Below are positions 27,546 through 37,208 of a DNA stretch of 64,000 nucleotides, piece after piece. Source of the DNA: Sutcliffiella tianshenii. Its GTDB lineage: Bacteria > Bacillota > Bacilli > Bacillales > Bacillaceae_I. Position 1 is the first letter of the stretch. Each line of letters begins with the position of its first letter. The position numbers and the translations under genes are program-made. Under the pieces are notes generated by a model that worked only from the letters and a program-made list of their open reading frames with translations, was not told where the DNA came from and did not search any database. The DNA lies in assembly GCF_016908565.1 (NCBI RefSeq), contig NZ_JAFBED010000004.1, positions 1 to 64,000 on the forward strand. Direction: 5' to 3'.

Positions 27546-28772
27546 TCAAATCGCCCATTCACCATTTTCAAGTACAAGTACCATTGATCCATCAGCCTTT
27601 TCTCCATGAATCGTCAATTCACCGGATCCGATCATGAAATCGACGTGAACCATGCTCGTATTCACACCTTTTGCTTCTAGCTGCTCCTTCGTCAAGGATG
27701 CCCCACCTTCTATGCAAATCGGATAGGCAGACCCAAGCGCAAGATGACAGGATGCATTTTCATCAAATAGGGTATTGTAGAAAATCACGTCCTGTTTTGA
27801 AACAGGGGAACTATGGGGCACAAGGGCCACTTCTCCAAGGTATCGTGCACCCTCATCTGTTTCAAGAAGCTTTTTCAGTACCTCATTGCCTTCTTTGGCA
27901 GTGAACTCGACAATTTCCCCATCTTTAAAAGTGAGCGTAAAGTCTTCCACTAGGTTTCCATTCAGATTCAAAGGCTTTGTCGAGGAGACTACGCCATTTA
28001 CGCCAGTTTTTACCGGCAGCGTAAAGACTTCCTCTGTCGGCAGGTTCGGCACAAAATATGTCCCGCTATCGTTATTCATACCTCCGCCAAGCCATACCTG
28101 CTCTTTTGGCAGCTCGATTGTCAGGTCTGTTCCCGGTCCTTTGTAGTGAAGCTTGTCAAACTTCACGGTATTCAGGGTCGCAAGTTTGTCCTGCAATGAT
28201 TTAATATGTGTTTCCCATGCACCGACAGGGTCTTCTTCATTGATTCTTGTTACAGCAAAAATGTTCTCCCAGAGGCGTGCAACCTGTTCTTCCGCTGAAA
28301 AACCCGGATACAGCTTGGCTGCCCATTCGATTGATGGTACGGATACAACCGCCCAACTCACCTTTGCCGTCTGGATATAGGTACGATACTTCTGAAGAGC
28401 CTGCGCCTGGGCCTTGTTTGCAATGGAAACACGCTCTGGATCCACCGCTTTAAGAAGATCAGGATTGGATGCGACAACGGTCAAAAATGCCGCTCCATCT
28501 TCCGCCATCTTTTCACGACCCTGCACGATCCAGTCCTGGACATCTTTCAGTGTTTCTTCTGAAGCCAATTCAAACTTAATTTTTGTAAGCTCCTCGTCAT
28601 TCCAATCTGTATGTACAAACTTCGCACCTAACCTGTAAGCAATCTTCGCCACTTCACGCACAAAGGGAGCAGCTGAAATAGGGGCATTGATGACTAGTCC
28701 CTGATTTTCCTGCAGGTTTATTCCAACTTTCACTGCCAATTCTGCATACTTAGTTAATTTTTCTTGTAGCAC
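27546..28772 (-). CDS. M29 family metallo-aminopeptidase (AmpS/PepS type)
   Basis: A 408-aa leucyl-type aminopeptidase. Metal-site motifs of family M29 are recognisable: the ELPKEQVWLGGG region, PTEEVFTLP with Glu, the catalytic-centre ENASCHLALGSAYP, and the closing VDFMIGSGELTIHG. It would release N-terminal amino acids from peptides in the cytosol. ATG 28772 follows GGAGGG. Monocistronic. Confidence 0.93.
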   Translation of the reverse strand: MLQEKLTKYAELAVKVGINLQENQGLVINAPISAAPFVREVAKIAYRLGAKFVHTDWNDEELTKIKFELASEETLKDVQDWIVQGREKMAEDGAAFLTVVASNPDLLKAVDPERVSIANKAQAQALQKYRTYIQTAKVSWAVVSVPSIEWAAKLYPGFSAEEQVARLWENIFAVTRINEEDPVGAWETHIKSLQDKLATLNTVKFDKLHYKGPGTDLTIELPKEQVWLGGGMNNDSGTYFVPNLPTEEVFTLPVKTGVNGVVSSTKPLNLNGNLVEDFTLTFKDGEIVEFTAKEGNEVLKKLLETDEGARYLGEVALVPHSSPVSKQDVIFYNTLFDENASCHLALGSAYPICIEGGASLTKEQLEAKGVNTSMVHVDFMIGSGELTIHGEKADGSMVLVLENGEWAI

Positions 28773-28864
28773 CGGTTTTTCCCTCCTATTTACGAATGGT
28801 CTAATTGTATCATAGGTTGGAATTCCAAGGTGAAAAATGTAAAAGCTGGTTGATGGGCTCTATA

Positions 28865-30043
28865 CTATTCCATATCTTCAATTTTTATTGTACGGTTTTT
28901 TATCGCACCGGTATGCAGGAGAGTAATATCCAATTTTACGTCATTTAATAAATCTTCCTTTAAGAAATCAGATCCACTGCTAGAGGCCAAATTCTTCCAC
29001 GTCTTATGTTTCTTCCGGTACAAAATATGTTCTAATCGAAGAAAATCCGTCCCTGTCTCAACTCCCAAATTAAATAAATCTCTAATCTCTTTTTTTATTG
29101 CATCTCGGACGTGGACTTCCATTTCATTAAGATTAGTAATATTATTTTCGTCACGGTCCGCCATGACCCCTTTTATTCTCAGATGAACATTAAATTGGGT
29201 GTTTCCAGTACTTTTTTCCGTTAATGGTTCTATTTCCACGTCATTCTCTTCAAATACTATATTGAAGTCAGGTATATCCTTTTCATCATAAATTTGAATT
29301 CCTGCTCTTTCCGTTTCTTTGGAAACCCATCTTAAACCTTTTAGATCAGTCAAGGAATAGTAGCCTTTATATTCTTTATTCTTCATAAAGAAAGCACCAT
29401 CTATCTCGAGTTTCGCATCCGCTTTCAAATTGTTTACCCAGTCATGCTTGTTTATACTCACTGATGGTAGGTAGGTGGTAAGGGCAGGTTCAAATAGTTC
29501 CCTAGCAAATTGTTGAAGCTTCAAAGGCCTAATGGAGGAGTTCTGTTCAAAGGTACCTATTGGTTGATGAATTATTGTCTCTAAAGCAGTTTGATCAAAG
29601 AAGCTTGTTGTGGAGAACACTTCTTTGATTGGATCATTGGTACCAAATATCCAAGTTGTTAAACGAAGCTCATAGTACCTTGTTAAGACGTCAAAAATAT
29701 GATGAAAGCCTTCTTTCAGGGCTGCATCACTCACTAGGATTGTATTGACATGAGCCCATATTAGCTTCTGTTGTGCAGTGTTGTATACCTCGGAAAGTGC
29801 TTCATCGAAAGTTTCCCCTTTTGTTTCCGAAACCCAGACAGAAGGTTTACCACCCCCATTTTTGGCCTCCGATTGAAAGCTGATCAATTGAATGTATCCA
29901 ACATATTCATCATCTTTAAAATCCACCCCTATTGCTGTTACATAACTCATTTTTTGTATTTCTTTTATATCTGAGCAGCTCACAAGGATTAATAACAGGA
30001 GAATAACCATTGTGCATTTATAAAACTTTTTTTGAAACTTCAT
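28865..30043 (-). CDS. Germinant receptor lipoprotein subunit, Ger(x)C family
   Basis: A 392-aa C subunit of a GerA-type spore germinant receptor. The signal sequence ends in the lipobox LILVSC, with Cys about residue 22-23 as the lipidated residue in the spore inner membrane. Segments TAIGVDFKDDEYVGYIQLISF and the C-terminal Spore_GerAC domain follow. It overlaps the A-subunit gene by 4 nt and is the last gene of the operon. Confidence 0.93.
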   Translation of the reverse strand: MKFQKKFYKCTMVILLLLILVSCSDIKEIQKMSYVTAIGVDFKDDEYVGYIQLISFQSEAKNGGGKPSVWVSETKGETFDEALSEVYNTAQQKLIWAHVNTILVSDAALKEGFHHIFDVLTRYYELRLTTWIFGTNDPIKEVFSTTSFFDQTALETIIHQPIGTFEQNSSIRPLKLQQFARELFEPALTTYLPSVSINKHDWVNNLKADAKLEIDGAFFMKNKEYKGYYSLTDLKGLRWVSKETERAGIQIYDEKDIPDFNIVFEENDVEIEPLTEKSTGNTQFNVHLRIKGVMADRDENNITNLNEMEVHVRDAIKKEIRDLFNLGVETGTDFLRLEHILYRKKHKTWKNLASSSGSDFLKEDLLNDVKLDITLLHTGAIKNRTIKIEDME

Positions 30044-31503
30044 TCCTTTTCGCTCTCTTTCTCGATCATCGGTGCTGTGAATTTACGGTTGATAAATGGA
30101 TTTACTATTAATGCTGAAAGGAATTCTTTGAAACTCAGCTTGGAAACGGGCTCCAGATACCCAACCTTAAAGGACTCCAACCGAGCCATATAAAATAACA
30201 CACTAAACAGCCCGATAAATACCCCGTAAATTCCTAAAAAAACACTTAATAGCATAATGTATATCCTTAATATACTCACTGTACCAGTTAAAGATTGATT
30301 CACAAGTGTGAAGGTGGCAACAGCTGTAAGTGCCACGACTACAATCATTGTTGCTGAGGCTAGACCTGCACGTATTGCTGCATCCCCTATGATGAGTCCA
30401 CCTACTATAGCCACTGTCTGTCCGACTGCCTTTGGCATGCGGATTCCCGCTTCTCTTAGCAGCTCAAAGAGCCCCAAAATGAAGAATGCCTCCAGTGCTA
30501 AAGGAAAAGGCAGACCTTTTCTGGATGCAGCAACTGTATTTAATAAGAGAAAGGGAAGTTGGTCGATATTTACAGCTGATATTGCAATCCAGAATCCAGG
30601 AAGCATTACTGCTATCGTAAATCCGATAATACGAAAAAAACGTTGGAAAGCGACAGTGTGATATGGATAATGAATATCCTCCGGTGACTTTAAAAGTACA
30701 AAAACATTATTTGGACCGATAAGAACCATTGGTGAACCATCTACAATAATAATAAACCTTCCTCTTAATAAACATTCGGCAGCAAAGTCGGGGCGACCTA
30801 TATAGTCAAATAAAGGAAATAAAGAAAATGTCCTATTGCATAACCATTGCTCCAATTGTCCGCTGCTTATCACACTTTCCGTTTTTAATTTTTCTAGACG
30901 ACTCCGCACCTCACTCAGCATTTCTTTGTTCACTTTATGATCAATATACATCAATGAAACATTTGTTTTGCTCAATGTTCCCAACACAAAATGTTCATTG
31001 TGCAACTCAGATGATTTCAGTCTTTTCCTGATAAGTGAAACATTGATATTTATTTCTTCTGTAAACCCATCCTTTGGTCCTTTGATGGATACCTCCGTAT
31101 TCGACTCGGAAGGCTCTCTTTGCGGAATTTTGGATAGTTCAAAACCATGGAAGTAAGGCTGTCCTTCCTGATAGAAAATTAGGTAGCCCGAAAAAACTTT
31201 ATCAACCAGGTCACTGAAGGAGAATATTTTATCTATTGGCGGAAAGTCCTTTGCCCCAAACGAACTGTCTCCCTTATTCAAGTATTCAAGAATAGAATGG
31301 AAATAATCATTAACCTGATTGATTTCTATCATTCCAGCACAGTAAAAGGAAGAAATTCCACCATACTTTTCATCCAAAGGCAAGAAATGTACATCTGCAT
31401 GATTTTTGAAAAAGGCTTCAATGCTTTTACTGGTCAGCAATTGCTTCTTTAATTTCTCATCTAATTTCTCCAGATTGGCTTCATCTTGTTTTTGGACATT
31501 CAT
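30040..31503 (-). CDS. Germinant receptor subunit A, GerA family
   Basis: About 487 aa. The soluble N-terminal half is followed by four or five membrane helices from about residue 285, with the hallmark PFPLALEAFFILGLFELLREAGIRMPKAVGQTVAIVGGLIIGDAA. ATG 31503 overlaps the stop of the B-subunit gene as ATGA, which fixes the start; a longer frame to 31626 would lie inside that gene. It senses germinants together with the B and C subunits. Confidence 0.94.
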   Translation of the reverse strand: MNVQKQDEANLEKLDEKLKKQLLTSKSIEAFFKNHADVHFLPLDEKYGGISSFYCAGMIEINQVNDYFHSILEYLNKGDSSFGAKDFPPIDKIFSFSDLVDKVFSGYLIFYQEGQPYFHGFELSKIPQREPSESNTEVSIKGPKDGFTEEININVSLIRKRLKSSELHNEHFVLGTLSKTNVSLMYIDHKVNKEMLSEVRSRLEKLKTESVISSGQLEQWLCNRTFSLFPLFDYIGRPDFAAECLLRGRFIIIVDGSPMVLIGPNNVFVLLKSPEDIHYPYHTVAFQRFFRIIGFTIAVMLPGFWIAISAVNIDQLPFLLLNTVAASRKGLPFPLALEAFFILGLFELLREAGIRMPKAVGQTVAIVGGLIIGDAAIRAGLASATMIVVVALTAVATFTLVNQSLTGTVSILRIYIMLLSVFLGIYGVFIGLFSVLFYMARLESFKVGYLEPVSKLSFKEFLSALIVNPFINRKFTAPMIEKESEKE

Positions 31504-32582
31504 ATACTCTTCGTCCCCTTCACCTTTTGAGGTATAAAACCGATAACAACCAATATGCAAGTAAGAAACACTCCGATTGAGAGTAATGCTGGATAAAAAT
31601 ACTTTCCAATAGCTGTTTGCATCCAAATATCACTTATAGGCAACACTCCAGCCAAAAATAATATGGAAGCAGAAGTCCAAAACACCGACATCTTGAACAC
31701 CTTATTTTTCATCCCTATATCTTTAAGAAAGTACAAACATAACGCCACCCTTATTACCGCACCAGATATCAGTTGAAAAACCGCCAAAAAGTCCAAATGC
31801 GAGACATGTTCTCCCAATTCTACTAAACGCCATTGTTCAAAGGCTGGGAAACGTAGAACAGATGCCACATTAGGGCCAAATGCAGAAATAGAACCGAGTG
31901 CAGGCCCAAGAACAAGTCCAAGCAAGATGGTGACCAATAGAAGAATATGCCACCACGCAAATTGTTTATTGATATACGGTTGTAACAATAAAAGCAGCAG
32001 AATATCGACACTCCCGCCTAAAACGATAATTACACCTTTTATGATTGGGGTACCGCCACTGACCAACACTGGAAAAATATACGAATAGTCTTTATTAAAC
32101 ATAGTTGAAAAAGCCACAAAATAACCAAGAAGCCAAACAATGGGCAAAAGGAAAGTGGAACTATAGACAATGGTCTTTAAATTGGAGCTTGCCCCCCACA
32201 CACATAAAAGCAAAAATGGCAGTACCACGATCCATTGCGGAGTTAATGGCAAGAAATATATTTTGATAGAAGTGATGAAGTCATAAAAAGAAATGAAGGC
32301 AATTAATAGAATGTGGATGAAAAAGACAATCATAATCATACCCGAGATAACTTTACCTGTTTTCAAAGATATCCATGCCGCAAGCTTCATATTTTGTTTA
32401 TTTTTTGACATGACCAAATAAAGGATGGATCCCCACAACAGCAGGATAAAGTAACCTATTAACACACATACCCAAGCATCGCGCTTTGCTACATAGAGAA
32501 GGTGCGGCAACATCAGAACATGATTGGATATCCCAATAAACAAAATCACGACAAAGGATATCTGCAAGCGAGAAAATATCAT
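31500..32582 (-). CDS. Germinant receptor permease subunit, GerAB family
   Basis: A 360-aa APC-like membrane protein with about ten hydrophobic helices and no soluble domain. It begins with RLQISFVVILFIGISNHVLMLPHL, typical of endospore germination permeases that bind the germinant. It is the first gene, giving the order B-A-C, unlike the A-B-C order of gerA and gerB. AGAGGGAAGGG precedes the ATG. Probably expressed in the forespore, but no forespore promoter was verified. Confidence 0.93.
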   Translation of the reverse strand: MIFSRLQISFVVILFIGISNHVLMLPHLLYVAKRDAWVCVLIGYFILLLWGSILYLVMSKNKQNMKLAAWISLKTGKVISGMIMIVFFIHILLIAFISFYDFITSIKIYFLPLTPQWIVVLPFLLLCVWGASSNLKTIVYSSTFLLPIVWLLGYFVAFSTMFNKDYSYIFPVLVSGGTPIIKGVIIVLGGSVDILLLLLLQPYINKQFAWWHILLLVTILLGLVLGPALGSISAFGPNVASVLRFPAFEQWRLVELGEHVSHLDFLAVFQLISGAVIRVALCLYFLKDIGMKNKVFKMSVFWTSASILFLAGVLPISDIWMQTAIGKYFYPALLSIGVFLTCILVVIGFIPQKVKGTKSI

Positions 32583-32767
32583 GGCTGTCCCTTCCCTCTT
32601 TTTTAATGGTAGTATTTAGTAGTATTAGTGGAAACGGCTAAATTATTCAGTTACGTAACGTGTAACATGAAACGATTCACTCCTTCCTTACCGTCCCCCT
32701 CACTTTTTCTCCACTGGCACGGTACGATTCCCCTCTTTTCTTACCAGATAACAAAATAGCGCACACA

Positions 32768-32803
32768 GAAAAAGCCAACCCCTCATCAAAAGGGATTGGC
32801 TTT
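32768..32803 (-). terminator. Terminator of ptsHI
   Basis: AAAGCCAATCCCTTTTG and AGGGGTTGGCTTT arms followed by TTCTG on the minus strand, just after the ptsI stop. Confidence 0.75.
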
Positions 32804-32813
32804 ACATCTATCA

Positions 32814-34532
32814 TTACTTCATGAATTTCTCTTTCACAAACTCGACCACTTCTTCTGCCGTGCCCATGGAGAGGATTTCTTCTCTGTAGGAAGCTGCTTC
32901 TTCTTTAGAGATGCCTCTTAATTGTGTACGTGCAGGAAGGATGCTTGTCGCACTCATGCTGAACTCGTCAAGTCCAAGTCCAAGCAGGATCGGGATCGCG
33001 ATAGGGTCCCCTGCCATTTCTCCACACATACCGGCCCATTTACCGTTTTTGTGCGCAGCCTGGATCACATTATCGATCAAGCGAAGGATTGCAGGATTGT
33101 ATGGTTGATACAGGTAAGATACCTGCTCGTTCATACGATCTGCAGCCATTGTATATTGAATGAGATCATTCGTACCGATACTGAAGAAATCGACTTCCTT
33201 AGCAAAGATATCAGCCAAGACGGCAGTTGATGGGATTTCCACCATGATACCAAGCTCGATATTTTCGTTCACTTCCGTACCGTTCTTCACCAACGCCGCT
33301 TTTTCTTCTTCAAGGATAGCCTTCGCTTCGCGGAATTCCGCAAGGGTGGCAATCATCAGGAACATGATTTTCAGGTTTCCGTATGTGCTTGCACGCAATA
33401 GTGCACGAAGCTGCGTGCGGAAGATATCCTGCTCCTCAAGGCAAAGGCGGATGGCACGGAAGCCAAGGAATGGATTCATTTCCTTAGGCAGGTTCAGGTA
33501 AGGAAGCTCTTTGTCCCCACCGATGTCAAGTGTGCGCACTACGACAGGCTTACCTTCCATGCTTTCCAATACTTCTTTATAGGCCTTGAATTGCTCTTCT
33601 TCGGTAGGAAGCTCAGTTCTGCCCATATAGAGGAACTCTGTACGGTATAGACCGACGCCTTCCCCGCCATTTGCAAGGACACCCTTCACATCTTTAGGGG
33701 TACCGATGTTGGCAGCAAGCTCCACTTCCTGTCCGTCTGAAGAAAGACTCTTCTCATTGACAAGCTTTGCCCATTCCTTCTTTTGCTCTTCATGCTTTTT
33801 CTGCTTTTCGGTGTATGTAGCAATTTCGTCGTCTGTCGGATCAACAATTACTACGCCATCCAGGCCATCGACTATCACCATGGTGTCGTTCTGAATGGTT
33901 TCCGTAACATTTTTCGTTCCCACTACCGCAGGAATTTCCATGGAACGCGCCATGATCGCAGAATGGGATGTACGTCCGCCGATATCTGTTGTAAAAGCTT
34001 TGACATATTGACGGTTCAATTGAGCTGTATCTGAAGGAGTAAGGTCCTCTGCAATGATGATCACTTCTTCTGAAATAAGGCTGGGATTGGATACGCCTAC
34101 ACCAAGCAGGTGCGCAAGGACACGTTTGGTCACGTCGCGGATATCCGCCGCACGCTCCTTCATGTATTCATTATCCATCTGTTCAAACATGTTGATGAAC
34201 ATGCCTGCCGTTTCATCTAGGGCAACTTCAGCATTTACACTGTCACTTTTGATTCTATCCTTGATGGGATTCAAAAGCTCAGGATCACTTAATACAAGCA
34301 GGTGAGCAGAGAAGATCTCCGCTTTGTCCGCTCCCAGTTCGCGATGTGCATGCTCCTTGATCTTTTCCAATTCATTCTTGGAGGTTTCTACCGCTTTTTC
34401 GAATCTTTCCACTTCCGCTTGGGCATTGTCAATCGTCTTTTTCTCCACAGTCAATTCCGGGTTTTCCAGACGATATGCTTTCGCAATGGCAATACCGCTA
34501 GAAGCAGGTATACCTTGGATCGTGTTTGACAT
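32814..34532 (-). CDS. ptsI: Phosphoenolpyruvate-protein phosphotransferase (Enzyme I)
   Basis: At 572 aa this is standard Enzyme I length. It takes phosphate from PEP and passes it to HPr in all PTS sugar uptake. The phospho-His motif [22 protein letters not shown] is near residue 190; the PEP-binding domain has [43 protein letters not shown] and the Cys in [10 protein letters not shown]. It overlaps ptsH by one base (TAATG). Confidence 0.98.
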   Translation of the reverse strand: MSNTIQGIPASSGIAIAKAYRLENPELTVEKKTIDNAQAEVERFEKAVETSKNELEKIKEHAHRELGADKAEIFSAHLLVLSDPELLNPIKDRIKSDSVNAEVALDETAGMFINMFEQMDNEYMKERAADIRDVTKRVLAHLLGVGVSNPSLISEEVIIIAEDLTPSDTAQLNRQYVKAFTTDIGGRTSHSAIMARSMEIPAVVGTKNVTETIQNDTMVIVDGLDGVVIVDPTDDEIATYTEKQKKHEEQKKEWAKLVNEKSLSSDGQEVELAANIGTPKDVKGVLANGGEGVGLYRTEFLYMGRTELPTEEEQFKAYKEVLESMEGKPVVVRTLDIGGDKELPYLNLPKEMNPFLGFRAIRLCLEEQDIFRTQLRALLRASTYGNLKIMFLMIATLAEFREAKAILEEEKAALVKNGTEVNENIELGIMVEIPSTAVLADIFAKEVDFFSIGTNDLIQYTMAADRMNEQVSYLYQPYNPAILRLIDNVIQAAHKNGKWAGMCGEMAGDPIAIPILLGLGLDEFSMSATSILPARTQLRGISKEEAASYREEILSMGTAEEVVEFVKEKFMK

Positions 34533-34798
34533 TATTCCCCTAACCCTTCTGATTTCAAAGTTTCTTCAATAGCAGAAATTGCCTCGCTCTCATCAGAACC
34601 TTCTGCAACAATCTTGATTTCCGCTCCTTGTGGAATTCCAAGGGACATGACGCCCATGATGGATTTCAGGTTAACGGATTTTCCGTTATACTCAAGGTTT
34701 ACTTCTGCATCGAATTTCCCTGCTGTTTGCACCAATTGAGTAGCCGGACGTGCGTGGATCCCTGAATCTGCTGTTACTTTGAATGTTTTTTCTGCCAT
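34532..34798 (-). CDS. ptsH: Phosphocarrier protein HPr
   Basis: An 88-aa protein with phospho-His15 in [10 protein letters not shown] and regulatory Ser46 in [12 protein letters not shown], the site of HPr kinase that links it to CcpA. It carries phosphate from Enzyme I to the sugar-specific EII proteins. Its leader has an antiterminator of the GlcT class (35095-35123), so ptsHI expression probably responds to glucose uptake. Confidence 0.98.
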   Translation of the reverse strand: MAEKTFKVTADSGIHARPATQLVQTAGKFDAEVNLEYNGKSVNLKSIMGVMSLGIPQGAEIKIVAEGSDESEAISAIEETLKSEGLGE

Positions 34799-35010
34799 TG
34801 TAATCGAACTCCTTTAAGTATGTTTTATTTTATTGATAGTACCTAATGTACATGGTTCCTCATATTGTTTTCAACAAAAAAGCAACCATACCCTTTAATT
34901 TGTTGAAAATCTGCTTCAAGGAACTTCTAGAAACTCTCAATACACAAAGAACTTCCCATTTCATTTTCCCTATACCCTGTTGATGTAGCAGCTAACCACT
35001 GAGCATCTGG

Positions 35011-35104
35011 AAAATCAAAAAAGGCATGAGAAAGAAGATTGATCATTTAAAGAAGGGTTCAACTTTCTCCCTTAGTATTGATCAAAACCTCTTCACTCAT
35101 GCCT
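35011..35104 (-). terminator. Leader terminator upstream of ptsH
   Basis: On the minus strand AGGCATGAGTGAAGA at 35104 pairs with TCTTCTTTCTCATGCC, with an internal TTGATCA/TGATCAA stem, followed by TTTTTT (35017-35022). Its 5' arm is the 3' half of the RAT element, the arrangement of mutually exclusive antiterminator and terminator. Confidence 0.8.
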
Positions 35105-35123
35105 GATCGTATCAGTAACACGT
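35095..35123 (-). promoter_or_regulatory. Ribonucleic antiterminator (RAT) of the GlcT class
   Basis: The minus strand reads ACGTGTTACTGA-TACG-ATCAGGCATGAGT, essentially the RAT recalled from the B. subtilis ptsG leader. A BglG/GlcT-type protein would bind here and block the overlapping terminator. In B. subtilis this element precedes ptsG; here the first gene after it is ptsH. A cre-like 14-mer with one mismatch lies upstream at 35143-35156. Between the terminator and ptsH there is an 11-bp inverted repeat (TTTTCAACAAA, 34869-34911) of unknown role. Confidence 0.8.
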
Positions 35124-35193
35124 AAAGTTCCTATGCTTCATTTGAAAGCATTTGCATAGATATGTAATTGATTGCTTCTAACTGTCCGAAGAG

Positions 35194-35223
35194 ATTGTAG
35201 CATAAAAGCCTAAAAACATGCAA
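35194..35223 (-). promoter_or_regulatory. Sigma-A-type promoter of the ptsHI leader
   Basis: Minus-strand TTGCAT (35218-35223), an 18-bp spacer and TACAAT (35194-35199). It predicts a leader of about 390 nt containing the RAT and terminator. Confidence 0.6.
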
Positions 35224-35245
35224 TACTTTTGTCCCTTTCGAACCT

Positions 35246-35428
35246 TTACATTTTTTTCTTTTTAAACAACATCATGATTGCAAAAGGGATTACTCCAAAG
35301 AGCTGATAAACGACAGGTGACCGTTCAAGCTTCCGCTGGTTGCGCTGCGCCTTTTTCACTTCTTTTGGCTGATCCATATAGGTTACCAATTGCTGGGTCA
35401 CATATTTGACATAATCATTTGTCTTCAA
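35246..35428 (-). CDS. yqzE: YqzE family protein
   Basis: A 60-aa protein beginning MKTNDYVKYVTQQLVTYMDQPKEVKK and ending in a hydrophobic helix with a poly-lysine tail, the YqzE pattern. In B. subtilis it follows comGG; here aroK and a DUF2642 gene lie between. Its function in competence, if any, is not established. Confidence 0.88.
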   Translation of the reverse strand: MKTNDYVKYVTQQLVTYMDQPKEVKKAQRNQRKLERSPVVYQLFGVIPFAIMMLFKKKKM

Positions 35429-35460
35429 CTGGGTTCACCACCATTAGGTTTCTTTACCTA

Positions 35461-35976
35461 TTAGTGTTGACCCGAATGCCAACTTTTAATCTCATCGACC
35501 AATTTCAGAGCTGCTTCACCAACACTCAGAGAACTCGTATCCAGCGTGATATGGGCCTTTTGGTATAAAGGGAGCCTCTCGGAAAATAGGGCGGTGATCT
35601 CCTCTTTGCTTTTTTGCTGAATCAGCGGCCTGGTGATGTCATGTGCGAGTCTTTGAAGTACGATTTCCATGTCACAGTATAAGAATATCATCAAACCTTT
35701 TTCTTTCATCCAGGAGATATTTTCTGCTGTTTTAATGATTCCTCCGCCTGTCATGATTATGGAATCGGTCACTGGCAAACCCTGCAATACTTCCTTCTCC
35801 AACCTGCGAAATTCCGCTTCACCATATACTTCGAAAAACTTACTGATGTTTTTCTCAGCTTTATCCTCTATCAAAGAATCCGTATCAAACACAGATAGAC
35901 CAAGCTTCTCTCCCAAAGCATGTCCAATCGAGGTTTTTCCCGCTCCCATGAAGCCGGTAAGGTAAATACTCTTCAT
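35461..35976 (-). CDS. aroK: Shikimate kinase
   Basis: About 171 aa, phosphorylating shikimate. Walker A is GFMGAGKTSIG at residues 8-18, the shikimate-binding DTDSLIE and GEAEFRRLE follow, then MTGGGI and RPLIQQ. ATG 35976 has AGAGGGAG upstream; the frame's extension to 36003 is not conserved. Lies between a terminator and yqzE. Confidence 0.96.
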   Translation of the reverse strand: MKSIYLTGFMGAGKTSIGHALGEKLGLSVFDTDSLIEDKAEKNISKFFEVYGEAEFRRLEKEVLQGLPVTDSIIMTGGGIIKTAENISWMKEKGLMIFLYCDMEIVLQRLAHDITRPLIQQKSKEEITALFSERLPLYQKAHITLDTSSLSVGEAALKLVDEIKSWHSGQH

Positions 35977-36042
35977 CAAACTCCCTCTTTTCATTCCAGC
36001 CATTCACTCCATTATAGGAAAATGCTGCGGATTTCTCCACTA

Positions 36043-36083
36043 TAAAAGGTGCTTAACCTATTTTATCAAACGGTTAAACACCT
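36043..36083 (-). terminator. Terminator after the DUF2642 gene
   Basis: GGTGTTTAACC and GGTTAAGCACC arms followed by TTTTATAG on the minus strand. Confidence 0.75.
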
Positions 36084-36090
36084 CCATTTA

Positions 36091-36315
36091 TTAGTCAGGC
36101 ATGACCCATATAATCTCTGCTGAGCGAACAAAGAAGCTTGAATCTCCTTCAAATAGAACGATATGATCAGGCTTTACATCCCGTAATATCCCCCTGATCG
36201 ACCCGCGGGATGTTTCGACCACGACCGTACTGCCTTTGATACTCATCAACGTTTGATACACAAATGGCTCTACAAGCATATATTGAATCGGCATTCCGTT
36301 TTGACCTTGGTTCAC
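36091..36315 (-). CDS. DUF2642 family small protein
   Basis: About 74 aa, beta-rich, with YQTLMSIKGSTVVVETSRGSIRGILRDVKPDHIVL, the Sm-like pattern of the DUF2642/YuzF family seen in spore formers. GTG 36315 is chosen because AGGAGG lies 11 nt before it, whereas ATG 36348 has no ribosome site. Function unknown. Confidence 0.7.
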   Translation of the reverse strand: MNQGQNGMPIQYMLVEPFVYQTLMSIKGSTVVVETSRGSIRGILRDVKPDHIVLFEGDSSFFVRSAEIIWVMPD

Positions 36316-36394
36316 CTTGACAGATACCTCCTTTATCACACGGTACATTTATATGATGAAAGCAGTGCTTTGGTGTAGGCATATGCCCAATTCA

Positions 36395-36769
36395 TCAGTT
36401 ATCCACCCAGGATATTACTTGATCACTGTTCATATCATATTGAATGCTTGCTTCATATTTCCGGCCTTTTGCAGTGGTACAAACTATCTTGATCTGTTTC
36501 ACAGGGTATTGGTCGATTGAGGTAATGACTGCATTACCGTTTGGAAAATCGATATGGTACTGAGGCGGAAAACTGCCCACCACTAATTCCTCCTCCACCT
36601 TCACCCAGGTATATCTCATCATGCTCTCTAGTTCGAATAGCTCCCCGGACTCTGTATAAAATGCTTTTTCCAAACGGTATAGCTCTATTTGGTGCAGAAG
36701 CACGGAAGATAGAAATAAGGATAGGAGGAGTGTTACCGGGAATATATATCCCTTTTCCCTTTCATTCAC
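36395..36769 (-). CDS. comGG: Competence pseudopilus minor protein ComGG
   Basis: A 124-aa last gene of comG. An N-terminal EKGYIFPVTLLLSLFLSSVLLHQIELY helix resembles the pilin-like membrane segment of ComGG, which lacks a full prepilin cleavage motif. It overlaps comGF by 8 nt. Needed for pseudopilus assembly and DNA uptake in B. subtilis. Confidence 0.88.
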   Translation of the reverse strand: MNEREKGYIFPVTLLLSLFLSSVLLHQIELYRLEKAFYTESGELFELESMMRYTWVKVEEELVVGSFPPQYHIDFPNGNAVITSIDQYPVKQIKIVCTTAKGRKYEASIQYDMNSDQVISWVDN

Positions 36770-37208
36770 CCGCTGGCCAATCCTTCAAAATCGCATAAAT
36801 GCCAACCTTATAAAAATCCTCCCCGGCACCTGTGATATAAATGGTCGCTCCGTTTCTTTCCTGCACAAACACCACATCCTTTATATTCTGCAGCAAGATT
36901 TCATGACCTGTACCATTAACCCTCCTCCTGATGTTCCCCTGATATTTCTCGTAGGTGACATTTTGATTGTTCGCATTCCTGATTGTCAGTATTTTTCCTG
37001 TTGATGTAACCGATTTTGCTGTCCGTATCTCGTTTTTTGCCTGCTGGGTGAATACCTCGAGTTCAAGAGGATGAATTCCTTTTTCCTCTTTCATAAATGT
37101 GTGGACTGCCTGGAACAGAATAGGGAGAAAAGCAGTGATCATCAGAACAACCGAAAAACTGACCAGAACCTCCATAAGCGTGAATCCTTTTTCATCCCGC
37201 TTCGTCAT
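36762..37208 (-). CDS. comGF: Competence pseudopilin-like protein ComGF
   Basis: About 148 aa with the prepilin motif KGFTLMEVLVSFSVVLMI: cleavage after Gly, Glu at +5, then a hydrophobic helix. ATG 37208 starts a normal leader (MTKRDEKG), inside the end of comGE; the frame to 37325 is only an overlap. Minor pseudopilin of the DNA-uptake machine. Confidence 0.9.
   Translation of the reverse strand: MTKRDEKGFTLMEVLVSFSVVLMITAFLPILFQAVHTFMKEEKGIHPLELEVFTQQAKNEIRTAKSVTSTGKILTIRNANNQNVTYEKYQGNIRRRVNGTGHEILLQNIKDVVFVQERNGATIYITGAGEDFYKVGIYAILKDWPAGE

Noticed and set aside
35022-35104. Long inverted repeat as a miniature transposon
   Set aside because: It is better explained as the leader terminator overlapping the RAT before ptsH.
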